This document shows positions 1 to 5,646 of a DNA stretch of 5,667 bases, piece by piece. Where the stretch lies: contig CAMNAB010000156.1 of NCBI GenBank assembly GCA_946530355.1, forward strand, positions 1 through 5,667, in the 5' to 3' direction. Numbering within the stretch: position 1 is the stretch's first letter; each line of letters starts with the position of its first letter. A program made the translations under genes and the position numbers. This stretch comes from Firm-04 sp003446315 (GTDB lineage: Bacteria; Bacillota; Clostridia; Oscillospirales; Ruminococcaceae). The notes under the pieces are model-generated. The model had not been told where the DNA came from. It saw only the letters and a list, made by a program, of their open reading frames with translations, and did not search any database.

Positions 1-181
1 AAAATTCGTGGCAGAAGTACGCGTTGGTAAGAACGAGTCCTTGGACACCGCTTTGAAGCGCTTCAAGCGTTCTTGCGCAAAAGATGGCGTAATCGCAGAA
101 GTTCGCAAGCGCGAGCATTATGAAAAGCCGTCTGTAAAGCGTAAGAAGAAGTCGGAAGCTGCTCGTAAGCGCAAGTTCTGA
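1..181 (+). CDS. rpsU: 30S ribosomal protein S21 (5'-truncated by window edge)
   Basis: S21 is a small basic protein of the 30S subunit, near the mRNA exit and the anti-Shine-Dalgarno end of 16S rRNA. The first complete codon is at base 2, and 59 residues are visible to the TGA at 179-181. The family hallmarks are all present: VRVGKNESLDTALKRFKR near the N-terminus, then VRKREHYEKPSVKRKKK, then a basic tail ending EAARKRKF. Firmicute S21 is usually about 57-60 residues, so only a few N-terminal residues lie outside the window. The codon interrupted by the window start ends in A, so the visible Lys cannot directly follow an ATG; at least two residues are missing. The Arg codons are mostly CGT/CGC, as expected for a highly expressed gene. 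A strong terminator follows at 284-321. Confidence 0.96.
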   Translation, partial: KFVAEVRVGKNESLDTALKRFKRSCAKDGVIAEVRKREHYEKPSVKRKKKSEAARKRKF

Positions 182-283
182 TATCGTCAGGAGTCGTTCG
201 CCGTACTGCGCGGTGCGCATTGCGCAATACTCAGGTGCGAAAAACTCAAGTTACCTGTTTTTACAGGAATCGGACGAAACAAC

Positions 284-321
284 AAAAACACAGCATCGCT
301 TTTGCGGTGCTGTGTTTTTTT
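284..321 (+). terminator. Intrinsic terminator after rpsU
   Basis: ACACAGCATCGC (288-299) pairs with GCGGTGCTGTGT (304-315) around a TTTT loop. This gives a 12-bp stem with one T-G wobble, followed directly by six T (316-321). Four A just 5' of the stem (284-287) can pair with the T tract, so the element could also act on the - strand. It lies about 100 bases after the rpsU stop, with no gene between, and is the obvious rpsU terminator. Confidence 0.92.
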
Positions 322-385
322 GTGCAGACTTTTTTAGGATATATAACTTTCATAGCGAAGCTACGGTATTTTGTAAATATAAAAA

Positions 386-434
386 CAAGGATTTGAAGCC
401 GCTTTTTCCGTTTTACCGGCGCTTCAAATCCTTG
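386..434. repeat. Long perfect inverted repeat, terminator-like
   Basis: CAAGGATTTGAAGC (386-399) is the exact reverse complement of GCTTCAAATCCTTG (421-434), giving a 14-bp stem with a 21-base loop. It is preceded by AAAAA (381-385) and followed by C then TTTTT (436-440), so it could terminate transcription in either direction. It is the second such structure after rpsU, with no gene between. It could be a backup terminator or a copy of a dispersed palindromic repeat; the sequence alone does not decide. Confidence 0.7.
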
Positions 435-440
435 CTTTTT

Positions 441-661
441 GTATTATATTGCGGTTCTGAATCACAGCAATCCGAGGGCGCATTTTCATTCCGGAATACG
501 CAGTACGAATGCATCAACGCTGGATTCTGCAATCCGGTTTGTATGAACAGCAGCAAAAAGCCGGAAGCAGCCTTTTGAAGAATGTTTTTACAGCAGATAC
601 GTCCTTTTCGGCTTCTTAATCATTTTTAAAACAATCTTCATAGTCCCTTCAAAATCAAATA
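441..661. other. Intergenic stretch with no recognised feature
   Basis: I see no gene with a ribosome binding site, no tRNA-like or riboswitch-like fold, and no clear repeat in this part of the 182-778 gap. A GTG-initiated open frame covers 213-578, but it runs through both hairpins above and resembles no protein I know, so I do not call it. A/T content rises toward the promoter at 662-690. Confidence 0.6.
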
Positions 662-690
662 TTGACACCGCAGCTTAAATTTGATATAAT
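662..690 (+). promoter_or_regulatory. Consensus sigma-A promoter for the cohesin-like gene
   Basis: TTGACA (662-667) and TATAAT (685-690) are both exact consensus hexamers, separated by 17 bases. TGA directly before the -10 makes it an extended -10 promoter. The predicted transcription start is about 696-698, giving a leader of about 80 bases before the ATG at 779. Such a perfect core predicts strong basal transcription unless it is repressed or attenuated. Confidence 0.9.
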
Positions 691-698
691 TTTATACA

Positions 699-727
699 GC
701 AGGATTCATCGCGTATCTGAATCCTGC
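699..727 (+). promoter_or_regulatory. 5'-leader stem-loop
   Basis: GCAGGATTCA (699-708) and TGAATCCTGC (718-727) form a perfect 10-bp stem with a 9-base loop. The stem begins one to three bases after the predicted transcription start and has no T tract after it, so it is not an intrinsic terminator. A hairpin at the extreme 5' end can protect mRNA from 5'-end-dependent decay; as DNA, the inverted repeat could equally be an operator site just downstream of the promoter. The role is inference. Confidence 0.65.
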
Positions 728-760
728 ATCCTGAAATATACGGACAATTGATTTTGAATG

Positions 761-771
761 AAAGGACGGAG
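761..771 (+). promoter_or_regulatory. Ribosome binding site that decides the 779 start
   Basis: AAAGGACGGAG holds AGGA (763-766) and GGAG (768-771). GGAG ends 7 bases before the ATG at 779. An earlier in-frame ATG at 758 lies upstream of this site and has only a weak match before it, so 779 is the preferred start. Confidence 0.8.
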
Positions 772-778
772 CATTACA

Positions 779-1459
779 ATGAAAAGCAAAGGATTCAAAG
801 CAGCATTGCCTGTATTCATGCTTGCGGCTGTATTGCCGTTTTCTGTACTTCATGCATCCGCAGCAGAGCAGAACGAGAACATTTTACCTTATGAAACATA
901 TGAGGGAATTGCAGAGGACAAGTGCAATGTGATTGCCGCACAAATGTATGCAGCGCCCGGCGAAACAGTATCCTATCCCGTCTATCTGTATCACAATACC
1001 GGCTACAACTGTATCGGCGTTCACGTTGATTTTGATGAAAGACTGCTTCCTGTATGCAATCAGGATGGTAAGGTCGATGTATCGGAAGGTTCTGCTTCTG
1101 ATGCGCTGAAACCGGTATTCAGCAGCATTCTGAAAAACGGTCGTCACAGATACGGTATGGCGGTTATACCGGAAAATGAAGACGGTCCGAATGAAACGGA
1201 TGACGGTGTTTTGTGTTATGCGAAATTCAAAATCCCGGAAGACGCGCAGGCAGGCGACCGATATTCCATGAAGCTTGGTATCAACGAGCTGCCATACAAC
1301 ACGATCGACGGCTGGATTGAAGTCAGAGGGGAAGCAAAAAGCGGTTTGCTGGATGCTTTCAAGGAGCACCCTGCCGCTTATGCGGGCGGTTTCGCACTGA
1401 TCGCCGGCATCGGGATTATTTCCGCTGTATGCATCGACGCACGAAAAAAATCCAAATAA
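779..1459 (+). CDS. Exported, membrane-anchored cohesin-like domain protein
   Basis: Predicted surface protein of 226 residues. Residues 1-28 are a signal peptide: basic MKSKGFK, a hydrophobic core and an ASA cleavage motif at 26-28. Residues about 50-183 resemble a single cohesin domain: an early PGETVSYPVYL strand (60-70), the IGVHVDFDERLLPV segment (79-92) typical of the first sheet, a DDGVLCYAKFKIPEDAQAGD segment (141-160) matching the late cohesin pattern, then a final strand. Residues about 199-218 are a hydrophobic helix followed by basic ARKKSK, so the C-terminus should be cytoplasmic and the domain outside. No LPXTG sortase motif is seen. Cohesins bind dockerins of secreted enzymes in cellulosomes and amylosomes, but the fold is also used for general adhesion. 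The gene appears monocistronic, with its own promoter and terminator. The assignment rests on recognised sequence pattern, not on a database search. Confidence 0.78.
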   Translation: MKSKGFKAALPVFMLAAVLPFSVLHASAAEQNENILPYETYEGIAEDKCNVIAAQMYAAPGETVSYPVYLYHNTGYNCIGVHVDFDERLLPVCNQDGKVDVSEGSASDALKPVFSSILKNGRHRYGMAVIPENEDGPNETDDGVLCYAKFKIPEDAQAGDRYSMKLGINELPYNTIDGWIEVRGEAKSGLLDAFKEHPAAYAGGFALIAGIGIISAVCIDARKKSK

Positions 1460-1466
1460 TCATATG

Positions 1467-1502
1467 AAGCGCATCGTCTGACAATTCAGGTGATGCGCTT
1501 TT
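1467..1502 (+). terminator. Intrinsic terminator of the cohesin-like gene
   Basis: AAGCGCATCGTCTGA (1467-1481) pairs with TCAGGTGATGCGCTT (1486-1500) around a CAAT tetraloop. The 15-bp stem has two G-T wobbles. The stem runs into TTTT (1499-1502), with a further T7 tract at 1511-1517. It begins 8 bases after the stop codon. Confidence 0.9.
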
Positions 1503-1556
1503 CCGGTATATTTTTTTGTGAAAGCGCCGCATTTTTTGTGCTGACCGGCGACAAAC

Positions 1557-1591
1557 TGAGGGGTGAAAGCCAAAACGGTTTTCACCCCTCA
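1557..1591. terminator. Hairpin between convergent genes, likely terminator of the - strand operon
   Basis: TGAGGGGTGAAAGCC (1557-1571) pairs with GGTTTTCACCCCTCA (1577-1591) around an AAAAC loop: 15 bp with one G-T wobble. It lies 56 bases past the stop of the GH3 gene on the - strand. Read on the - strand it is followed by GTTTGTC, only a weak T tract, so termination there may be inefficient or the hairpin may mainly protect the mRNA 3' end. Confidence 0.7.
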
Positions 1592-1647
1592 ATGATTTGA
1601 ACAGATATGAGTTCTATCCGGAGAAAACAGGTCTGAATGATACAGCC

Positions 1648-3039
1648 TTATTCCGGAAAATCATACCAGATTGTGACCGTTCCGCCGGGTTCTCCGGTGA
1701 CAACCGGAGGCTCTGTGACCGGCAGCGTTTCCGATGTGAATGCGGATTCAGAAGCAGCGGTCATGACGGCAGAGGTGACGGTTTCAGAGGGAAAAGTCTC
1801 CGAAGGAACGGCGGTCGTTTCGGTCGTGTAAGCGGGAAACTGCTCGAACAGACCGAGCGACTGCTTCCAGTACAGAATACGCAGCACAGAATCGTTGAGC
1901 TGTTCTTCGGGAATCTCACCGAGCTGCACTGCTTGGATCACACTGCTGACAGCGTCCTCAAAATCCGCATAACAAAGCAGATCATTTCCTGCAAGCACAG
2001 CAGCAACAGCCGGACTTTGTCCCGCTGTAAATTCAGTGATCGCGTTCATATTGAGGTCATCGGAGATGATAACACCGCGGAAACCGAGTTCTTCCCGCAG
2101 AATGCGGTGCACCTCCTGAGAGAGCGATGCGGGGTGATCGGGATCCATGCATTCCACGATATTGTGCGACACCATCACGGAATCGGCACCGGCAGCAATG
2201 CCTGCTGCAAACGGCAGGAAATCACCGGAAGTAAATGCATCGTAAGGACGGCTGTCATATGCCATATTCTGATGCGTGTCCGTGCTGCCGCCGTAACCGG
2301 GGAAATGCTTGAGCGTGCAGCCGAGTTTCTTCTCCTTCATGATGCGGACGACCGTTGTGATATAATCAGCGGTATCGGCAGGCTGCATGCTGAAACAGCG
2401 CGGATAAATGTAATCTGCTTCGCTTTGCGGGACATCGCACACCGGCGCAAGATTGACATTGACCCCAAGACTTCGGAGCAGATCGGCTTTTTCCTCTGTA
2501 TCACTGCAAATGAGATCCCAGCCGCCCTCTGCATAGAGATAATGCGGACTCCAGAACTGATAAGCACGGAGCTGCGGATTGAGACTGATGCGGTTGACCG
2601 TGCCGCCTTCCTCATCGACGGAGATCAGCAGCGGGATTTTGGCAGCGGACTGGAATCCGCCGGTCATTTCCTGCACCTGCTCCGCACTTTTATATGCAAA
2701 AGGCGGCGCAAACAGGCAAAGACCGCCTGCGCCGTTTTCCGCTGCCTGTTGTGCAGCTTCGGGATCAGAACAGCAAACGAGCATCATTTGTGCGGCTTTT
2801 TCTGCAAGCGTCATCTGCTGCATACGCTCCACCAGTTCCGGATCATCCGGCGGTGTATAGACATTTGTTGTGGTGGTTGTTGTGGTCGATTCGGTCGTGG
2901 TTGTGATTGTGGTTGCGAGGCTTGAGAAAGTTGTTACGGCTTCTTCTGCCGTGTTTGATGTCTGATCGCTGCATCCGCAGAAAACCGCCATACAGACAGC
3001 AGGCAGCAGTGCAGCGGCATATTTGATGATTTCTTTCAT
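1648..3039 (-). CDS. GH3 NagZ-like glycosidase lipoprotein with Ser/Thr linkers
   Basis: Exported glycoside hydrolase family 3 enzyme of 463 residues, probably a beta-N-acetylhexosaminidase-like exo-glycosidase acting on cell-wall or glycan sugars at the outer membrane face. Residues 1-22 are a lipoprotein signal ending FCG before the likely lipidated Cys23. Residues 42-58 are almost pure Thr. The single TIM-barrel catalytic domain spans about 66-400: MTLAEKAAQMM (76-86), VDEEGGTVNRI (141-151), LGVNVNLAPVCDVP (191-204), KHFPGYG (244-250), the NagZ-type acid/base Asp-His pair at D254 and H256, and SDDLNM (326-331) with the nucleophile Asp. The KHFPGYG-DTH form differs from the textbook KHFPGHGDT-DSH and matches, from memory, a clostridial subgroup. 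A Ser/Thr/Glu-rich tail (about 404-450) ends in IWYDFPE. The start has AGGA 7 bases upstream and lies 13 bases after the DUF1963 stop. The exact substrate is not known. Confidence 0.9.
   Translation of the reverse strand: MKEIIKYAAALLPAVCMAVFCGCSDQTSNTAEEAVTTFSSLATTITTTTESTTTTTTTNVYTPPDDPELVERMQQMTLAEKAAQMMLVCCSDPEAAQQAAENGAGGLCLFAPPFAYKSAEQVQEMTGGFQSAAKIPLLISVDEEGGTVNRISLNPQLRAYQFWSPHYLYAEGGWDLICSDTEEKADLLRSLGVNVNLAPVCDVPQSEADYIYPRCFSMQPADTADYITTVVRIMKEKKLGCTLKHFPGYGGSTDTHQNMAYDSRPYDAFTSGDFLPFAAGIAAGADSVMVSHNIVECMDPDHPASLSQEVHRILREELGFRGVIISDDLNMNAITEFTAGQSPAVAAVLAGNDLLCYADFEDAVSSVIQAVQLGEIPEEQLNDSVLRILYWKQSLGLFEQFPAYTTETTAVPSETFPSETVTSAVMTAASESAFTSETLPVTEPPVVTGEPGGTVTIWYDFPE
2866..2913 (-). 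repeat. Thr-codon low-complexity tract in the GH3 gene
   Basis: Degenerate ACA/ACC/ACG/ACT triplets encode residues 43-58 of the GH3 lipoprotein, 14 of 16 being Thr. On the + strand this reads as repeated GTTGTGGTG-type units. The tract joins the lipid anchor to the catalytic domain, probably as an extended, possibly glycosylated linker, and is prone to length change by slippage in whole codons. Confidence 0.85.
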
Positions 3040-3052
3040 AATTCAATTCCTG

Positions 3053-3910
3053 TCAGGAGCACTGTAAAATCAGATGCACCCGGTCAAACCGGCGGGCTGC
3101 CAGATCCTCTTTTCGGATACAGAAATAGATTCTGCCGTCGCCGCCGAAATCCAGCCTGTAATCACGGGTTTCAAGGGAATCCATTTGCAGGAGCAAGATC
3201 CAGTCCTGCGCGTGCAGATGAATGTCCGCTTCTTCTTCCTGTGTCATCTCCGGCCGTCCGTTTCCATAGCTGAACCCGCGTGAAACACTCTCGCAATCGG
3301 TCAGAAATTCATCCTGAATCAGGTCGGCATATCCGAGCAGCTTTGTCCGGACAGTTGCAGGATAGGCTTCTGTCCGGTCATTATAAAAGTTGTTCCAGTA
3401 TTCATCTTCCTCATCTCCGAAGATCTCACCCAGCCCGTAAAATGCAAAGCCCTCACAGGCATCCGGCAGATCCGGAAAAGCTGCCGCTTCTGCATAAATC
3501 TGCGGAACCCTGAAACAGGGTTCAAGTGTTTCGGGCGGCGCTGTTTCGGTGAGATCATCGGGATTTTCAAAATAAAACACCTGAGCACAGCCGTCATGTG
3601 ACGGATCGTAGCCCCACTGCATCAGATCCAGTTCGTAGAAAAAGGAGAGGATACCGTGATCGGGCAGCAGACCGTCCTTGTCCAGCGCGTGAATCGCTGC
3701 GCAGTCAACCTGAAGCAGAAACGACAGCGGATTTGTTCTGACCTGACCGTGAAAATCCTTGCCGGTGTATTCCGGCCAGACAAATTCCGGCGGGAGAAGC
3801 GGATCCCCGCCGAAGTGCGTCCGACCGGATACGGTGTCGGATTCATGCAGGAAAATAGCGTTTTTCTCATGTGCGGCATAAAATGCCTGCATCTGTTCGT
3901 TGATATCCAT
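3053..3910 (-). CDS. DUF1963 (YwqG-like) family protein
   Basis: Cytoplasmic protein of 285 residues and unknown function. It matches the DUF1963 family typified by Bacillus subtilis YwqG: THFGGDPLLPPEFVWP (31-46), NPLSFLLQVDCAAI (60-73), GILSFFYE (86-93), YDPSHDGCAQVFYFE (101-115), KLLGYADLIQDE (190-201), WILLLQMDS (237-245), and the closing GGDGRIYFCIRKEDLAARRFD (256-276) with LILQCS at the end. There is no signal peptide or membrane helix. Its Shine-Dalgarno overlaps the upstream stop codon, and it ends 13 bases before the GH3 gene, so it is an internal operon member. No catalytic residues are established for the family. The family call is firm and the role open. Confidence 0.88.
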   Translation of the reverse strand: MDINEQMQAFYAAHEKNAIFLHESDTVSGRTHFGGDPLLPPEFVWPEYTGKDFHGQVRTNPLSFLLQVDCAAIHALDKDGLLPDHGILSFFYELDLMQWGYDPSHDGCAQVFYFENPDDLTETAPPETLEPCFRVPQIYAEAAAFPDLPDACEGFAFYGLGEIFGDEEDEYWNNFYNDRTEAYPATVRTKLLGYADLIQDEFLTDCESVSRGFSYGNGRPEMTQEEEADIHLHAQDWILLLQMDSLETRDYRLDFGGDGRIYFCIRKEDLAARRFDRVHLILQCS

Positions 3911-3916
3911 ATGCGG

Positions 3917-3921
3917 CCTCA
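3917..3921 (-). promoter_or_regulatory. Ribosome binding site overlapping the DUF711 stop codon
   Basis: Read on the - strand, TGAGG contains both the TGA stop of the DUF711 gene and the GAGG ribosome binding site of the DUF1963 gene, 6 bases before its ATG. This arrangement suggests translational coupling of the two genes. Confidence 0.75.
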
Positions 3922-5277
3922 GTTTTTCAGACTCTGCATCGGGGCAGGGATTCTGCCGCCGCGTGCGATGAATTTTTCAGCGCTTTCTTTGCGTACCGGC
4001 ATAACAGGGCCGACACCGAACAGACCGCCGAAGTCAAGCTCCTCGCCCTCTTTCTTGCCGATTGCCGGAATGACACGGACAGCGGTTGTTTTGCTGTTGA
4101 CCATGCCGATTGCAGCTTCATCTGCAATAATCGCGGAGATGGTGGAAGCGGGCGTATCGCCGGGAATAACGATCATATCCAGACCGACCGAGCAAACGGC
4201 GGTCATTGCTTCGAGCTTCTCGATGGAGAGCACGCCGGCATTGGCTGCGTCGATCATGCCTGCGTCCTCAGAGACCGGAATGAATGCGCCGGAAAGACCG
4301 CCGACACTGGACGATGCCATGACACCGCCCTTTTTCACGGCATCATTGAGCAGAGCAAGGGCAGCCGTCGTGCCGTGCATGCCGCAGACAGAAAGTCCCA
4401 TGCCTTCGAGAATATGTGCCACACTGTCTCCGACAGCGGGTGTCGGTGCAAGGGAGAGATCGACGATGCCGAACGGAACATCGAGCATTTTGGAAGCGCG
4501 TGTACCGACAAGCTGACCCATGCGGGTAATTTTGAATGCGGTGCGCTTGATGATATTGGCAAGCTCGTCGATGGATGCATCCGGATATTTTTCGATTGCA
4601 GCACGGACAACGCCGGGGCCGGATACGCCGACATGCACTTCGCAGTCCGGTTCGCCGGGGCCGTGGAAAGCGCCTGCCATAAACGGGTTATCTTCCGGCG
4701 CATTGCAGAACACGACCAGTTTTGCAGGGCCGAAGCACTGATTATCGGCAGTCAGCTCCGCAGATTCGCGGATGATCTCACCCATCAGGCGCACGGCATC
4801 CATATTGATACCGGCTTTGGTGGAACCGACATTGACAGAGGAGCAGACATTGGATGTTTCGGCGAGTGCCTGCGGAATGGAGCGAATGAGTGCTTCATCG
4901 CCGTTGCTGAATCCCTTGTGAACGAGTGCAGAATAGCCGCCGATGAAGTTGACACCGGTTGTTTCTGCGGCACGCTGCAAGGTGTGTGCGAGTTTGACGG
5001 GATCGCCGCCGCGGGTAGCAGCAATGACCATCGCAGCGGGGGTGATGGAAATGCGCTTATTGATGATCGGAATGCCGTATTCGGTTTCGATCTGCTGACC
5101 GACGGCGACAAGGCGTTCTGCTTTGCGTGTGATCTTGTCGTAAACGCGGTCGCAAACGGTATTCATATCTTCTGCGCAGCAATCCAGCAGCGAAATGCCC
5201 ATTGTGATCGTGCGGATATCGAGGCATTCGTCCTGGATCATGCGGATCGTTTCGAGAATATCAGAGGTATTGAGCAT
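3919..5277 (-). CDS. DUF711 / UPF0210 family protein
   Basis: Cytoplasmic protein of 452 residues, the usual full length for this family, which databases name UPF0210, DUF711 or 'PFL family protein'. Conserved blocks are visible throughout: ITMGISLLDCC (24-34), INKRISITPAAMV (72-84), NFIGGYSALVHKGF (110-123), FCNAPEDNPFMAGAFHG (190-206), VGVSGPGVV (216-224), FKITRMGQLVG (248-258), DLSLAPTPAVGDSVA (273-287), GTTAALALLNDAVKKGG (302-318), SSVGGLSGAFIPVSED (323-338) and IPGDTPASTISAIIADE (371-387). Structures of family members exist, but no reaction is established to my knowledge. The gene follows the ACT-domain gene by 15 bases with a strong GGAGG 5 bases before the ATG. This pairing is conserved in many Firmicutes and suggests that the ACT protein senses a ligand for, or binds to, this protein. 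Confidence 0.95.
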   Translation of the reverse strand: MLNTSDILETIRMIQDECLDIRTITMGISLLDCCAEDMNTVCDRVYDKITRKAERLVAVGQQIETEYGIPIINKRISITPAAMVIAATRGGDPVKLAHTLQRAAETTGVNFIGGYSALVHKGFSNGDEALIRSIPQALAETSNVCSSVNVGSTKAGINMDAVRLMGEIIRESAELTADNQCFGPAKLVVFCNAPEDNPFMAGAFHGPGEPDCEVHVGVSGPGVVRAAIEKYPDASIDELANIIKRTAFKITRMGQLVGTRASKMLDVPFGIVDLSLAPTPAVGDSVAHILEGMGLSVCGMHGTTAALALLNDAVKKGGVMASSSVGGLSGAFIPVSEDAGMIDAANAGVLSIEKLEAMTAVCSVGLDMIVIPGDTPASTISAIIADEAAIGMVNSKTTAVRVIPAIGKKEGEELDFGGLFGVGPVMPVRKESAEKFIARGGRIPAPMQSLKN

Positions 5278-5292
5278 AAGATCCTCCCAAAG

Positions 5293-5562
5293 TTAAATGC
5301 GGTGCATGGAATTGAAAATATCTTCGTGCATAACGTGAATGGAGAGTCCAAGCTCTTTTCCCAGCGCATTCAGGGAATCGGAAAGCTCGGAGAATTCACA
5401 CTTCATGCCGCGGATATCGACCAGCATAAACATTGCAAACAGATCCTGCAAAACGCTTTGTGTGACTTCGATGACATTTGCATTCTTTTCTGCACAGATG
5501 CCGCTGACCTTATGCAGGATGCCGACGGTATCGTGACCGATGACGGTAATAACTGCTTTCAT
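5293..5562 (-). CDS. ACT-domain regulatory protein (UPF0237 family)
   Basis: Small cytoplasmic protein of 89 residues, a single ACT domain of the UPF0237 type, sometimes called GcvR-like. ACT domains bind amino acids or other small ligands at dimer interfaces and control partner proteins. Visible motifs are the first strand and ligand loop VITVIGHDTVGILHKVSGI (4-22), then ANVIEVTQSVLQDLFAMFMLVDI (28-50), then the second helix FSELSDSLNALGKELGL (57-73) and last strand. The start has AAGGAGG (5572-5578) 9 bases upstream. It is the first gene of the operon, directly before the DUF711 gene. The ligand cannot be read from the sequence. Confidence 0.95.
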   Translation of the reverse strand: MKAVITVIGHDTVGILHKVSGICAEKNANVIEVTQSVLQDLFAMFMLVDIRGMKCEFSELSDSLNALGKELGLSIHVMHEDIFNSMHRI

Positions 5563-5607
5563 AATGGAAAGCCTCCTTCAAATTGTAATGTTTCCTGTAA
5601 AAAAACG

Positions 5608-5646
5608 ATTATACTTAATTATACCATATTATGGAGAAAAAAGCAA
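5608..5646 (-). promoter_or_regulatory. Promoter of the ACT-DUF711-DUF1963-GH3 operon
   Basis: On the - strand, TATAAT (5623-5618) is preceded by TGG, an extended -10, and lies 17 bases from a weak -35, TTGCTT (5646-5641). The predicted transcription start is near 5611, leaving a leader of about 50 bases. A second TATAAT (5613-5608) sits 10 bases downstream but has no usable -35 (CTCCAT at 17 bases), so it is probably incidental or part of the initially melted region. Confidence 0.75.

Noticed and set aside
213..578. 121-residue GTG-initiated open frame after rpsU
   Set aside because: It runs through a strong terminator and a second palindrome, has no convincing ribosome binding site, and its translation is Phe/Cys-rich and unlike any protein I know.
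758..778. Upstream in-frame ATG that would extend the cohesin-like protein by seven residues
   Set aside because: The good ribosome binding site lies downstream of this ATG and fits the 779 start, which also gives a cleaner signal peptide.
884..1369. 161-residue open frame on the - strand inside the cohesin-like gene
   Set aside because: It is fully contained in a gene with promoter, ribosome binding site, signal peptide and terminator on the + strand, and is Arg/Ile/Val-rich without a domain.
1524..1550. Possible third hairpin, CGCCG/CGGCG, between the two terminators
   Set aside because: It has only 5 bp with a 16-base loop and competes with nothing functional; too weak to call.
1597..2925. 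442-residue open frame on the + strand, antisense to the GH3 gene
   Set aside because: It is Arg/Cys/His-rich with no family resemblance. The opposite strand carries a complete GH3 enzyme with all motifs. The frame is a shadow of codon usage.
3656..4516. 286-residue open frame on the + strand, antisense to the DUF1963/DUF711 junction
   Set aside because: It crosses the junction of two well supported genes, has no ribosome binding site evidence and no known domain.
3053..5562. The operon as a candidate anti-phage or toxin-antitoxin system
   Set aside because: ACT, DUF711, DUF1963 and GH3 families have no established defence role, and no nuclease, toxin or mobile-element marker is present.
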